The position numbers and the translations under genes are program-made. The notes below the pieces were generated by a model. The model saw only the letters and a program-made list of their open reading frames with translations. It had not been told where the DNA came from and made no database searches. Below are positions 1 through 5,930 of a stretch of DNA of 8,087 bases, in pieces (positions within the stretch are counted from its first letter, which is position 1; each line of letters opens with the position of its first letter). The DNA is taken from contig JAMQPJ010000617.1 of NCBI GenBank assembly GCA_023717585.1, positions 1-8,087 of the forward strand. Direction: 5' to 3'. This stretch comes from Thermoanaerobaculia bacterium. GTDB taxonomy: Bacteria > Acidobacteriota > Thermoanaerobaculia > UBA5066.

Positions 1-155
1 CCCGGGGCCGGCGGGGGCTCCGTGACGAAAGCGGGGGGCTCGGGCGCGGCCGGCGGAACGGCCTCGCCCGGAGGGGGCGCGGACGCCGCCGTGCCGTCCT
101 CCTGAACGACAAACCACCCGAGGACCGTCGAGCCCCAGTTCCTCTTTTCGCTCAT
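1..155 (-). CDS. Hypothetical protein, N-terminal part only (runs off left edge)
   Basis: Reading the minus strand from an ATG at 155-153 gives 51 complete codons without a stop before the window edge. The product starts MSEKRNWGSTVLGWFVVQED and continues as a low-complexity stretch of Pro, Ala and Glu (residues about 22-51). The short head with an aromatic-hydrophobic core (VLGWFVV) followed by a Pro/Ala-rich linker suggests a cytoplasmic protein with a small conserved N-terminal motif tethered to a domain outside the window; it is not a typical signal peptide because the hydrophobic run is too short. An extended -10-like sequence lies 11 nt upstream of the ATG and no Shine-Dalgarno is visible, so the mRNA may have a very short leader. 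It is transcribed in the same direction as the next gene (243-2336) but is separated from it by 87 nt and has its own candidate promoter. I do not recognise a function. Support for coding is the clean frame, promoter placement and sensible start. Confidence 0.6.
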   Translation of the reverse strand, partial: MSEKRNWGSTVLGWFVVQEDGTAASAPPPGEAVPPAAPEPPAFVTEPPPAP

Positions 156-166
156 ATGAGCGGCAA

Positions 167-175
167 ATCTTATCA
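167..175 (-). promoter_or_regulatory. Candidate extended -10 element of the left-edge gene
   Basis: The minus strand reads TGATAAGAT here: a TGn extension followed by TAAGAT, which matches TATAAT at four of six positions. It ends 11 nt before the ATG at 155. Transcription starting about 7 nt downstream would leave only a few nucleotides of leader, and no Shine-Dalgarno is seen in that space. I see no good -35 hexamer at the usual distance, which fits an extended -10 promoter. The element is a sequence match only. Confidence 0.4.
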
Positions 176-242
176 AGACGTTCCCGGGAGGGCGAGATTG
201 GGGCGGACAGAGGTTTTTTACATCGGCGCGGGGCGGCGCACG

Positions 243-2336
243 CTACTCGAACCAGCCGTTGACGTCGACGATGACGTCGAGGGGGCCTGTCGCGGTGCTC
301 GCGAGTTTGAACGCGCCCGATCCATCCGACGCGAGCCCCAGGAGGGCGTTGTTCGCGCGCGTCTGGCCGGCGCGGAAGGCGAGCGTCAACGCGTTCGGGG
401 CTGCCGGGAGATCGCCGGGGTAGAGGACCAGGGTCCCGTCGGCGCCCGTGTTCGTGACTGTGATGTTCGCCGACACCGACCGGGCGGTCGTGGGGATGCC
501 GCAGACTCCGGTCGAGACGAAGGTACGGGTCGCCCCGGCGCCGAGAGACGGTCCACCCAGTGGGCCGGCGGGGCGGCGCGTGTCGATCGCGCGGCACGGA
601 GCGAGCGTGTGAAAAGCCGTCGCGCCGGGCCCGGTCACGGTCGCACCGGCCGCGAGACCGGTGCTCGCGTTCCAGTACGAGCCGCTCGCGCTCGTTTCGA
701 GGCGCACCGCGCGCACGAGATACGTGGTGGTGCCTCCCGAGGCCCCCGCGTCGACGAACGACGTTCCGGCGACGGGAGACGGCGTGAGCCGCGTGAACGG
801 GCCCGCGGCCCCGGCCCCCCGATAAACGTGGTACCCGGCGACCGCGTCGGCGGAGGCCGTCCAGGAAATCGCGGCGCTCCCGGCACCGCCGGTAGCGTTC
901 ACGTTTGCCGCGGGCGCCACGACGTGCATCCGGAGCGTGGGATCGCCCATGAGGGCGATGTGCACCGAGGGGCCGTAGCCGTAGAAGTAGGTTCCCGAAT
1001 TGTTCTGCGTCAGGCGCGCCGCGTACCCGATCGTCTCGCCCATCGCCATGTGTTGCACGTGCCACGCGGGCCGGCCGGCCCAGGCGCACGTGAGCCCGTA
1101 GGTCGTCGTCGCGAGGGGCGCGCGAAGGAAGTCGTTCGAGACGTCCCAGTCTCCGAAGTAACTTCCGAAGAGGAACGTGAAAGCGGTCTTCGTGTCCGTC
1201 GCCGCGAAGTTCGAAGTCGAGCCGACTCCGCCGGCGCCCTGGTAGTTTCCGCCGCCGCAGCCGTATGCCCAGAGATAGCCGTTCGTCGCGAGCGTCCCGA
1301 ACCAGTCGAGCGCGAAAACGTTCGCGGGCCCGAAAAAGGCCGAAAACGCTCGCCACCCCGTGGACGCGAACGCCTCGCCTCCGAAGGCGCCGAAGTTGTC
1401 GTCGATCAGCCCGCGCGCCGGCAGCGTCCAGGCCTTGACCCGGAAGGCGTGGTCCTTGTTCAGGTACTGGCGGAGGAGATCGCTCTCCGTCTTCGGAGCG
1501 AAGGCGGGCAGGTTCGCGAGATCCACGCGCCCCACGGCGAGCTCGACGGTTCCGCCGGGAGCGTAGCTCTGATCGAACTTGCCATCCCCCGGGACGTTGT
1601 TCTGCCGGCCGGTCCCGCCAAGAGCCGAGGCGTCCGTCCAGACGCCGTCCATGTCGCCGTAGTAGAGGTCCGCGGGCCAGGCCCCGACGTGGTCCCCGTG
1701 TCCGTCGGGCGCGAGGCTGCCCGAGTAGGGGACCGGCACGTGGCCGAAAAGGAAGACGCTGTTCACCCGTGTCGGATCGGCGTCGTGATCGGCCTTGATG
1801 AGCGCCTTCACTGACGGCACCGCCGCGTTGCGCGCCACGTCGTGGCGAAGCACCGTCCAGCCGTCGCCCGCGAGATCCGCCTGAAGCCTGCTCAGCTCCG
1901 TCGCGAGACCCGCCGCCATCGTAGAGTCGACGACGAGGACGACCTTCCCGCGGTCCTCCACGAGCGGGATCTCGATCCCCGTGGCGAGGTAGCCATAACC
2001 CGTCACGCTCGCCGTCCGGCGCACCTGATACTCGTATTTCGTCCCGGCGGCCACGCCGTTGTCCGGGTAACCCGTCGCCGAGCCCGCGAGGGTCGCCACG
2101 GCGGTTCCCCACGCCGGGGACCCCCAGGCCTTCCGGTAGACGGTGTGCTGCGTGGCGCCCGCGAACGCGGGCCAGCTCAGCGTGATCCTCGGGGGCGCGA
2201 CCTGAACGGCCGCCGTTGCCTGCACGGCGTAATCCGACGTCGCCTGGGCGGCGGCCCGCCCGTCCGGCAGCGCAAGCGTACCGGCCCCGACGAGGATCAA
2301 CACGAGCTTGCGACCCGTCAGGCTGAATCTGTTCAT
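243..2336 (-). CDS. Secreted multidomain protein with gingipain (C25)-like core and FN3-like domains
   Basis: This 697-residue protein begins with an N-terminal signal peptide (basic MNRFSLTGRK, hydrophobic LVLILVGAGTLAL, AAAQA cleavage region near residue 31). An FN3-like domain follows (about 45-122, with the VYRKAW and YEYQVRR strands), then a core of about 130-475, a second FN3-like domain (about 476-565, with GYHVYRG) and a terminal module (573-697). The core has features of the caspase-like gingipain/C25 fold: an FLFGHVPVP strand end (195-203), DLYYGDMDG (223-231), VELAVGRVD (264-272), and a closing ALMGDPTLRM (461-470) like the GDP-L motif that ends C25 domains. Where C25 enzymes have GHG, this protein has YGCGGG (Cys360); where they have the catalytic Cys it has GSYFGDWD (Ser392). 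It may therefore be non-proteolytic or use another mechanism. The terminal module carries PCRAIDTR, CGIP, TRANNA and DVNGWFE, a pattern I associate with exported acidobacterial proteins. The ATG at 2336 is chosen because it gives a complete signal peptide. Its function is unknown and the C25 relation is an inference by eye. Confidence 0.85.
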   Translation of the reverse strand: MNRFSLTGRKLVLILVGAGTLALPDGRAAAQATSDYAVQATAAVQVAPPRITLSWPAFAGATQHTVYRKAWGSPAWGTAVATLAGSATGYPDNGVAAGTKYEYQVRRTASVTGYGYLATGIEIPLVEDRGKVVLVVDSTMAAGLATELSRLQADLAGDGWTVLRHDVARNAAVPSVKALIKADHDADPTRVNSVFLFGHVPVPYSGSLAPDGHGDHVGAWPADLYYGDMDGVWTDASALGGTGRQNNVPGDGKFDQSYAPGGTVELAVGRVDLANLPAFAPKTESDLLRQYLNKDHAFRVKAWTLPARGLIDDNFGAFGGEAFASTGWRAFSAFFGPANVFALDWFGTLATNGYLWAYGCGGGNYQGAGGVGSTSNFAATDTKTAFTFLFGSYFGDWDVSNDFLRAPLATTTYGLTCAWAGRPAWHVQHMAMGETIGYAARLTQNNSGTYFYGYGPSVHIALMGDPTLRMHVVAPAANVNATGGAGSAAISWTASADAVAGYHVYRGAGAAGPFTRLTPSPVAGTSFVDAGASGGTTTYLVRAVRLETSASGSYWNASTGLAAGATVTGPGATAFHTLAPCRAIDTRRPAGPLGGPSLGAGATRTFVSTGVCGIPTTARSVSANITVTNTGADGTLVLYPGDLPAAPNALTLAFRAGQTRANNALLGLASDGSGAFKLASTATGPLDVIVDVNGWFE

Positions 2337-2346
2337 CCGACTTGTA

Positions 2347-2361
2347 GTGAAATGGTCTCAC
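2347..2361. promoter_or_regulatory. Small dyad in the divergent intergenic region, possible operator
   Basis: GTGA (2347-2350) and TCAC (2358-2361) form an inverted repeat around 7 nt. It lies between the divergent starts of the secreted protein (2336) and fumC (2426), 10 nt from the former. It resembles a CRP/FNR-type half-site pair, but the spacer is 7 rather than 6 and the outer bases do not pair, so it could easily be chance. Confidence 0.15.
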
Positions 2362-2384
2362 AGCGGTCGAGAGGGCGGTCTCGC

Positions 2385-2393
2385 GGATAAGAT
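2385..2393 (+). promoter_or_regulatory. Candidate -10 element for fumC
   Basis: GGATAAGAT ends 32 nt before the fumC ATG. Its TAAGAT hexamer (2388-2393) is identical to the one upstream of the left-edge gene. Initiation just downstream would give a leader of about 25 nt containing the AGGGGA ribosome site. No convincing -35 is present. Confidence 0.35.
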
Positions 2394-2414
2394 GGGGCTC
2401 GCCGCGGGGCGAGC

Positions 2415-2420
2415 AGGGGA
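2415..2420 (+). promoter_or_regulatory. Ribosome binding site of fumC
   Basis: AGGGGA lies 5 nt before the ATG at 2426. It supports that start over the in-frame ATG at codon 10 of the fumC frame. Confidence 0.6.
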
Positions 2421-2425
2421 ACGTC

Positions 2426-3823
2426 ATGCCGACACGCATCGAGCGAGACACGATGGGCGAAATCGCGGTCCCGGCCGACCGGTACTGGGGCGCGCAGACT
2501 CAGCGTTCGCTCCAGAACTTCGAGATCGGCGAGATCCGCTTCGGGCGGCCGATGATCCGCGCCTTCGGGATCCTCAAGCGAGCCGCCGCCGACGTGAACC
2601 GGGATCTCGGCCTCCTCCCGCCCGCGAAGGCCGCCCTCATCGCCGCCGCCGCGGAGGAAGTCGCCGACGGGAAGCACGACGCGCACTTTCCTCTCGTCGT
2701 CTTCCAGACCGGCAGCGGCACGCAGACGAACATGAACGTGAACGAGGTGATCTCGAACCGCGCGATCGAGCTGGCCGGCGGCGTCCTCGGCTCGAGGGAC
2801 CCGATCCACCCGAACGACGACGTCAACCAGTCGCAGTCCTCGAACGACACGTTCCCGACCGCGATGTCGATCGCGGCCGTCTGCGAAATCGAGGAACGGC
2901 TCCTTCCCGAAGTGAAGAAGCTGCGCGACGTCCTCGACGGCAAGGCGAAGGAGTTCGCGGACGTCGTGAAGATCGGGCGAACGCACCTTCAGGACGCGGT
3001 CCCGCTCACGCTCGGTCAGGAGATCTCCGGCTGGGTGTCGCAGCTCGACCACGGAATCGAGCACGTCCGGCAGGCCCTGCCCCACCTCCTCGAGCTCGCG
3101 ATCGGGGGCACGGCCGTGGGCACCGGGCTCAACACGCACCCCGAGTACGCTGTCCGGGTGGCCAAGCGCGTGGCCGAGATGACGGGGCATCCCTTCGTCA
3201 CGGCGCCGAACAAGTTCGAGGCCCTCGCCGCGCACGACGCCCTTGCGTTCGCATCGGCGGCCCTTCGCACGCTCGCCGGGTCGCTCATGAAGATCGCGAA
3301 CGACGTGCGCTGGCTCGCGTCGGGCCCGCGTTGCGGAATCGGCGAGCTCCTCATCCCCGAGAACGAGCCGGGCAGCTCGATCATGCCGGGCAAGATCAAC
3401 CCGACCCAGTCCGAGGCGATGACGATGGTCGTCGCGCAGGTCTACGGAAACGACGCGGCCGTGGCGTTCGCGGCGAGCCAGGGTAACTTCGAGCTCCACG
3501 TCTACAAGCCCGTCATGATCCACAACGTGCTCGAGTCGGCGCGCCTCCTGGCAGACGCGTGCCGCAGCTTCCGCCTCCACTGCGCAGAAGGGCTGAAGGC
3601 CGACCGCGCGCGCATCGACGATCTCGTGAAGAAATCGCTGATGCTCGTCACGGCCCTGAACCCCCACATCGGGTACGACAAGGCCGCCGCAATCGCGAAA
3701 AGGGCGCACGAGGAAGGCCTCACGCTGAAGGAAGCCGCTCTGAAGTCCGGCCACGTCACGTCCGAGCAGTTCGACGCGTGGATCGATCCCTCGAAGATGG
3801 TGGGGCCTGACGGAACCGGCTAG
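2426..3823 (+). CDS. fumC: Class II fumarate hydratase
   Basis: FumC reversibly hydrates fumarate to (S)-malate in the TCA cycle. It is cytoplasmic and homotetrameric, and unlike class I fumarases it has no oxygen-sensitive iron-sulfur cluster. The 465-residue length is normal for the family. The start MPTRIERDTMGEIAVPADRY is typical. The substrate-binding segments are all present: GSGTQTNMN (96-104), SSND (138-141), and GRTHLQDAVP with His187, the counterpart of the active-site His in E. coli FumC. The fumarase/aspartase signature GSSIMPGKINP occupies 316-326, with Ser318 as the expected catalytic base. The C-terminal fumarase C domain follows (NPHIGYDKAAAIAKRAHEEG, about 412-431), ending DPSKMVGPDG. 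Conserved signature residues are intact. The family also contains aspartase and argininosuccinate lyase, but the WGAQTQRS and MPGKINP contexts and length favour fumarase. The gene is transcribed divergently from the secreted protein and leads a four-gene plus-strand run. Confidence 0.97.
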   Translation: MPTRIERDTMGEIAVPADRYWGAQTQRSLQNFEIGEIRFGRPMIRAFGILKRAAADVNRDLGLLPPAKAALIAAAAEEVADGKHDAHFPLVVFQTGSGTQTNMNVNEVISNRAIELAGGVLGSRDPIHPNDDVNQSQSSNDTFPTAMSIAAVCEIEERLLPEVKKLRDVLDGKAKEFADVVKIGRTHLQDAVPLTLGQEISGWVSQLDHGIEHVRQALPHLLELAIGGTAVGTGLNTHPEYAVRVAKRVAEMTGHPFVTAPNKFEALAAHDALAFASAALRTLAGSLMKIANDVRWLASGPRCGIGELLIPENEPGSSIMPGKINPTQSEAMTMVVAQVYGNDAAVAFAASQGNFELHVYKPVMIHNVLESARLLADACRSFRLHCAEGLKADRARIDDLVKKSLMLVTALNPHIGYDKAAAIAKRAHEEGLTLKEAALKSGHVTSEQFDAWIDPSKMVGPDGTG

Positions 3824-3845
3824 TCCCGGGCATGCCGGGCGCTCC

Positions 3846-5297
3846 CTGCGGACACGGGTCGCGATCGCCGGCCTCCTCGCGAGCCTCGCGACGGCGGCCG
3901 CGCCCGAAGAGGCGCTGTTCGAGGTGCGCGCGCCCGGCGGCATGCTCACGGGCCGCGTGCGCCTCGAGGCCGTGGCCCGCGACCCCGGCGTCGCCACCGT
4001 GAGGTGGCAGGCAGGCGACCGATCGCGGACCACGGGGAAGCCGTTCGAGTTCTTCCTCGACGCCGGCCCCGTCCCGGAGGAGAGGACCGTGATCGTGACG
4101 GCGCTCGATCGCGACCGCCGTCCGCTGTACAGCGTCGAGACGCTCCTGAACCCCGGGGGGCGGCGCATCGCTCTGCGATTCGTCGCTCCGCTCGACGGGC
4201 AGGGCGTAACGGGAGCCACGACCGTCCTCGTGCGCGCCGCGGCGCCCGCCGGGGAGGGTCTCGCGTCCGTCGAACTCGACGTGGACGGCCGCGGCGTCGC
4301 TCTCGAAAGAGCCGGGGATCTCTGGAGCGCGCGGGTCGATCTCGCGGGCTCGCCCGCGGTTCTCACGGCGCGGGCGAAGACGACGCTCGGACGCTCCGCC
4401 GAGCGGTCGATCCTCCTGAACGCCCGCGGCCTCCGGGCCTCGCTCGACGCTCACGTCGTGGAGCAGATGGTCGCGGTCACGAAGGGCGGCGAGCCCGTGG
4501 AGGGTCTCAAGGCGGCGGACTTCCGCGTGCGCGACGACAGGGGTGACTGCGAGATCCGCGAAGCGCGGCTCGTGCGCGACGTGAACCTCTCCGTCGGCGT
4601 GTCGATCGACACTTCGCAGAGCCTCCTTCACACGGCGGAGCTGCGCGGTGCCGTCGCGAGCCGGTTCCTCCGGATGCTCGGGCCGCGCGACACGGCCTTC
4701 CTGCAGCGGTTCGGCGTCACCGTCGGGCACGTGCTCGAATGGACGACCTCCCGGAAACATCTCGAGGAGGGCGTCCTCGCGCTCGGCGAAGACCCGGTCC
4801 CCGGGACGCTCCTCCACGCGGCCATCGTCGACGCCCTCTACCAGCTCCAGGGCGGAGAAGGCGCGCGGGCGCTCTTGCTCGTCACGGACGGAAACGCATT
4901 CGAAGACGACGTCACGGAACAGAACGCTCTTGCCTTCGCGCGCGAGGCCGGCGTCCCGATCTTCGCCCTCGCGCTCCCCTGGATGGAGGAGATCCGGCAG
5001 GTGGAGCGCCACAAGGACGCGGACGGGAAGATCGTCGAGGAGGTGAAAGTCACCCACGTGCCGCAGGCCCCGAACCGCGCCGTGCTCGAGCGCTTCACGG
5101 AAGCGACCGGCGGGCGCACCTACGTCGTCCCAAACGCCGGCGGCCTGAACGACGTCTTCGCGAAGCTCGAGCGCGACCTCAGAACGCGCTACCTCGTCTC
5201 GTTCGTGAGCAACGCGAAGCGCACCGGCTCCTTTCATCCCGTCGAGATCCGCTCCGCGCGCGGCACCGTGCGCACGGCCGCGGGCTTCTTCTACTAG
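3846..5297 (+). CDS. Secreted VWFA-related domain protein (acidobacterial type)
   Basis: The first ordinary start in this frame is GTG at 3924 (457 residues), but the frame is open upstream and encodes a convincing signal peptide: basic RTR, then VAIAGLLASLATAAA and PEEA. I therefore place the start at CTG 3846 (483 residues) as the best in-frame candidate; no in-frame ATG, GTG or TTG lies between fumC and 3924. The ATG at 3832 is one frame off. Residues about 20-180 (numbered from 3846) look like beta-rich, Ig-like repeats. The VWA domain then begins; its metal-ion (MIDAS) motif DTSQS is at 255-259 (after NLSVGVSI) and a second motif, TDG, is at 347-349 in LLLVTDGNAF. The C-terminal segment GGRTYVVPNAGGL, LRTRYLVSF and VRTAAGFFY is characteristic of the acidobacterial VWFA-related family (TIGR03436 type). 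Such domains mediate metal-dependent protein binding; the partner is unknown. The gene starts 22 nt after the fumC stop and precedes the cyclophilin by 38 nt. Confidence 0.85.
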   Translation: MRTRVAIAGLLASLATAAAPEEALFEVRAPGGMLTGRVRLEAVARDPGVATVRWQAGDRSRTTGKPFEFFLDAGPVPEERTVIVTALDRDRRPLYSVETLLNPGGRRIALRFVAPLDGQGVTGATTVLVRAAAPAGEGLASVELDVDGRGVALERAGDLWSARVDLAGSPAVLTARAKTTLGRSAERSILLNARGLRASLDAHVVEQMVAVTKGGEPVEGLKAADFRVRDDRGDCEIREARLVRDVNLSVGVSIDTSQSLLHTAELRGAVASRFLRMLGPRDTAFLQRFGVTVGHVLEWTTSRKHLEEGVLALGEDPVPGTLLHAAIVDALYQLQGGEGARALLLVTDGNAFEDDVTEQNALAFAREAGVPIFALALPWMEEIRQVERHKDADGKIVEEVKVTHVPQAPNRAVLERFTEATGGRTYVVPNAGGLNDVFAKLERDLRTRYLVSFVSNAKRTGSFHPVEIRSARGTVRTAAGFFY

Positions 5298-5319
5298 CGC
5301 GCCGCGAGGTCCCCGGGCG

Positions 5320-5328
5320 TGATACCTT
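5320..5328 (+). promoter_or_regulatory. Candidate extended -10 element of the cyclophilin gene
   Basis: TGATACCTT (TGn followed by TAnnnT) ends 7 nt before the ATG at 5336. Initiation at the normal distance would fall at or next to the A of the ATG, giving a leaderless mRNA. The only nearby purine-rich stretch, GAGGT at 5306-5310, is 25 nt from the ATG and too far to act as a ribosome site. A separate promoter here would let cyclophilin and htrA be made independently of fumC. Confidence 0.35.
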
Positions 5329-5335
5329 TTCGCGC

Positions 5336-5914
5336 ATGAGAAAACACGTCACCCTCGCGCTCGCCGCGGCGCTCCTCGCGACCGCCACCTTGAAGGGAGA
5401 ACCCCCCGTGAAGAACCCGTCCGTCGTCATGAAGACCTCCCTCGGGAGCGTCACCATGGAGCTTTTCGCCGACAAGGCCCCGGAGACCGTCAAGAACTTC
5501 CTCGCCTACGTAAACGACAAGCATTACGACGGCACGGTGTTCCACCGCGTCATCGACGGCTTCATGATCCAGGGCGGCGGGTTCGGCGTCGACGGCAGGG
5601 AGAAGCCGAAGAAGGCTCCCATCAAGAACGAGTCGGCCAACGGCCTCCAGAACAAGGTCGGCACGCTCGCGATGGCCCGGACTCCCGATCCGCACAGCGC
5701 GTCCGCGCAGTTCTTCGTCAACGTGAAGGACAACTCGTTCCTCGACAAGGCCCAGTCGCAGGACGGCTGGGGCTACTGCGTCTTCGGCAAGGTGACCGAA
5801 GGCATCGACGTCGTGAACAAGATCAAGGCGACGCCCACGGCGAACAAGGGCGGCGCGTTCACGAACGCCCCCGTCACCCCGGTCGTCATCGAATCCGCCC
5901 GCGTCGTGCCCTGA
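5336..5914 (+). CDS. Cyclophilin-type peptidyl-prolyl cis-trans isomerase, exported
   Basis: This 192-residue enzyme isomerises Xaa-Pro bonds during protein folding. The first 17-21 residues (MRKHVTLALAAALLATATLKG) form a short signal peptide with a possible ATA cleavage site, so the long form should be periplasmic. The cyclophilin domain spans about 30-192 and follows E. coli PpiB closely. It contains GSVTMELFADKAPETVKNF (38-56, with one substitution), FHRVIDGFMIQGGGF (69-83) with the catalytic Arg71 and Phe76/Gln79, NESANGL (98-104), GTLAMAR (109-115), SASAQFFVNV (121-130), FLD (135-137) and GWGYCVFGKV (144-153). All expected active-site residues are visible. An internal GTG at 5408 (codon 25) has a well-placed ribosome site and would produce a 168-residue cytoplasmic form. 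The gene ends 16 nt before htrA, suggesting co-transcription. The longer open frame upstream of 5336 is antisense-free read-through of the VWFA gene in another frame and is not coding. I leave the symbol empty because ppiA/ppiB assignment cannot be settled by eye. Confidence 0.95.
   Translation: MRKHVTLALAAALLATATLKGEPPVKNPSVVMKTSLGSVTMELFADKAPETVKNFLAYVNDKHYDGTVFHRVIDGFMIQGGGFGVDGREKPKKAPIKNESANGLQNKVGTLAMARTPDPHSASAQFFVNVKDNSFLDKAQSQDGWGYCVFGKVTEGIDVVNKIKATPTANKGGAFTNAPVTPVVIESARVVP
5395..5399 (+). promoter_or_regulatory. Internal ribosome binding site within the cyclophilin gene
   Basis: GGGAG within AAGGGAGA is followed by an 8-nt spacer and GTG at 5408. This is better than anything upstream of the ATG at 5336. 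Initiation here removes the signal peptide exactly and starts at MKNPSVVMK, directly before the cyclophilin domain. It could be the true sole start, a second start, or coincidence. Confidence 0.4.
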
Positions 5915-5930
5915 GGCGGTCCGTCCCGGC

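Noticed and set aside
213..238. Possible terminator with the T6 run at 213-218 and the GC-rich stretch beside it
   Set aside because: The T run is on the plus strand, where no gene ends; for the minus-strand gene ending at 243 it reads as A6. The only stem nearby is GCGC around 6 nt, too weak to call.
156..1814. 552-codon open frame on the plus strand opposite the secreted C25-like gene
   Set aside because: Arg/Gly/Glu-rich with no recognisable domain or ribosome site, and fully antisense to a protein with clear signal peptide and domains. Such frames arise from high GC at third codon positions.
3825..3839. CCCGG-GCATG-CCGGG hairpin just after the fumC stop as a terminator
   Set aside because: Only 5 bp of stem and no T run follow; it lies within 10 nt of the next gene's start region and could equally be chance in GC-rich DNA.
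3832..3940. ATG 3832 as a direct start for the VWFA gene
   Set aside because: Without an indel it reads a different, Arg/Ser/Cys-rich frame (MPGAPCGHGS...) that does not join the VWFA protein.
2333..4366. 677-codon minus-strand frame opposite fumC and the VWFA gene
   Set aside because: It covers an unmistakable fumarase on the other strand; composition is Arg/Asp/Val/His-rich shadow coding with no family motifs.
3756..5237. 493-codon minus-strand frame opposite the VWFA gene
   Set aside because: Same shadow composition; the opposite strand carries the MIDAS and TDG motifs in a coherent protein.
4739..5335. Upstream extension of the cyclophilin frame into the VWFA gene
   Set aside because: Residues before the ATG at 5336 are Arg/Pro-rich out-of-frame readings of the VWFA gene; the signal peptide at 5336 marks the real beginning.
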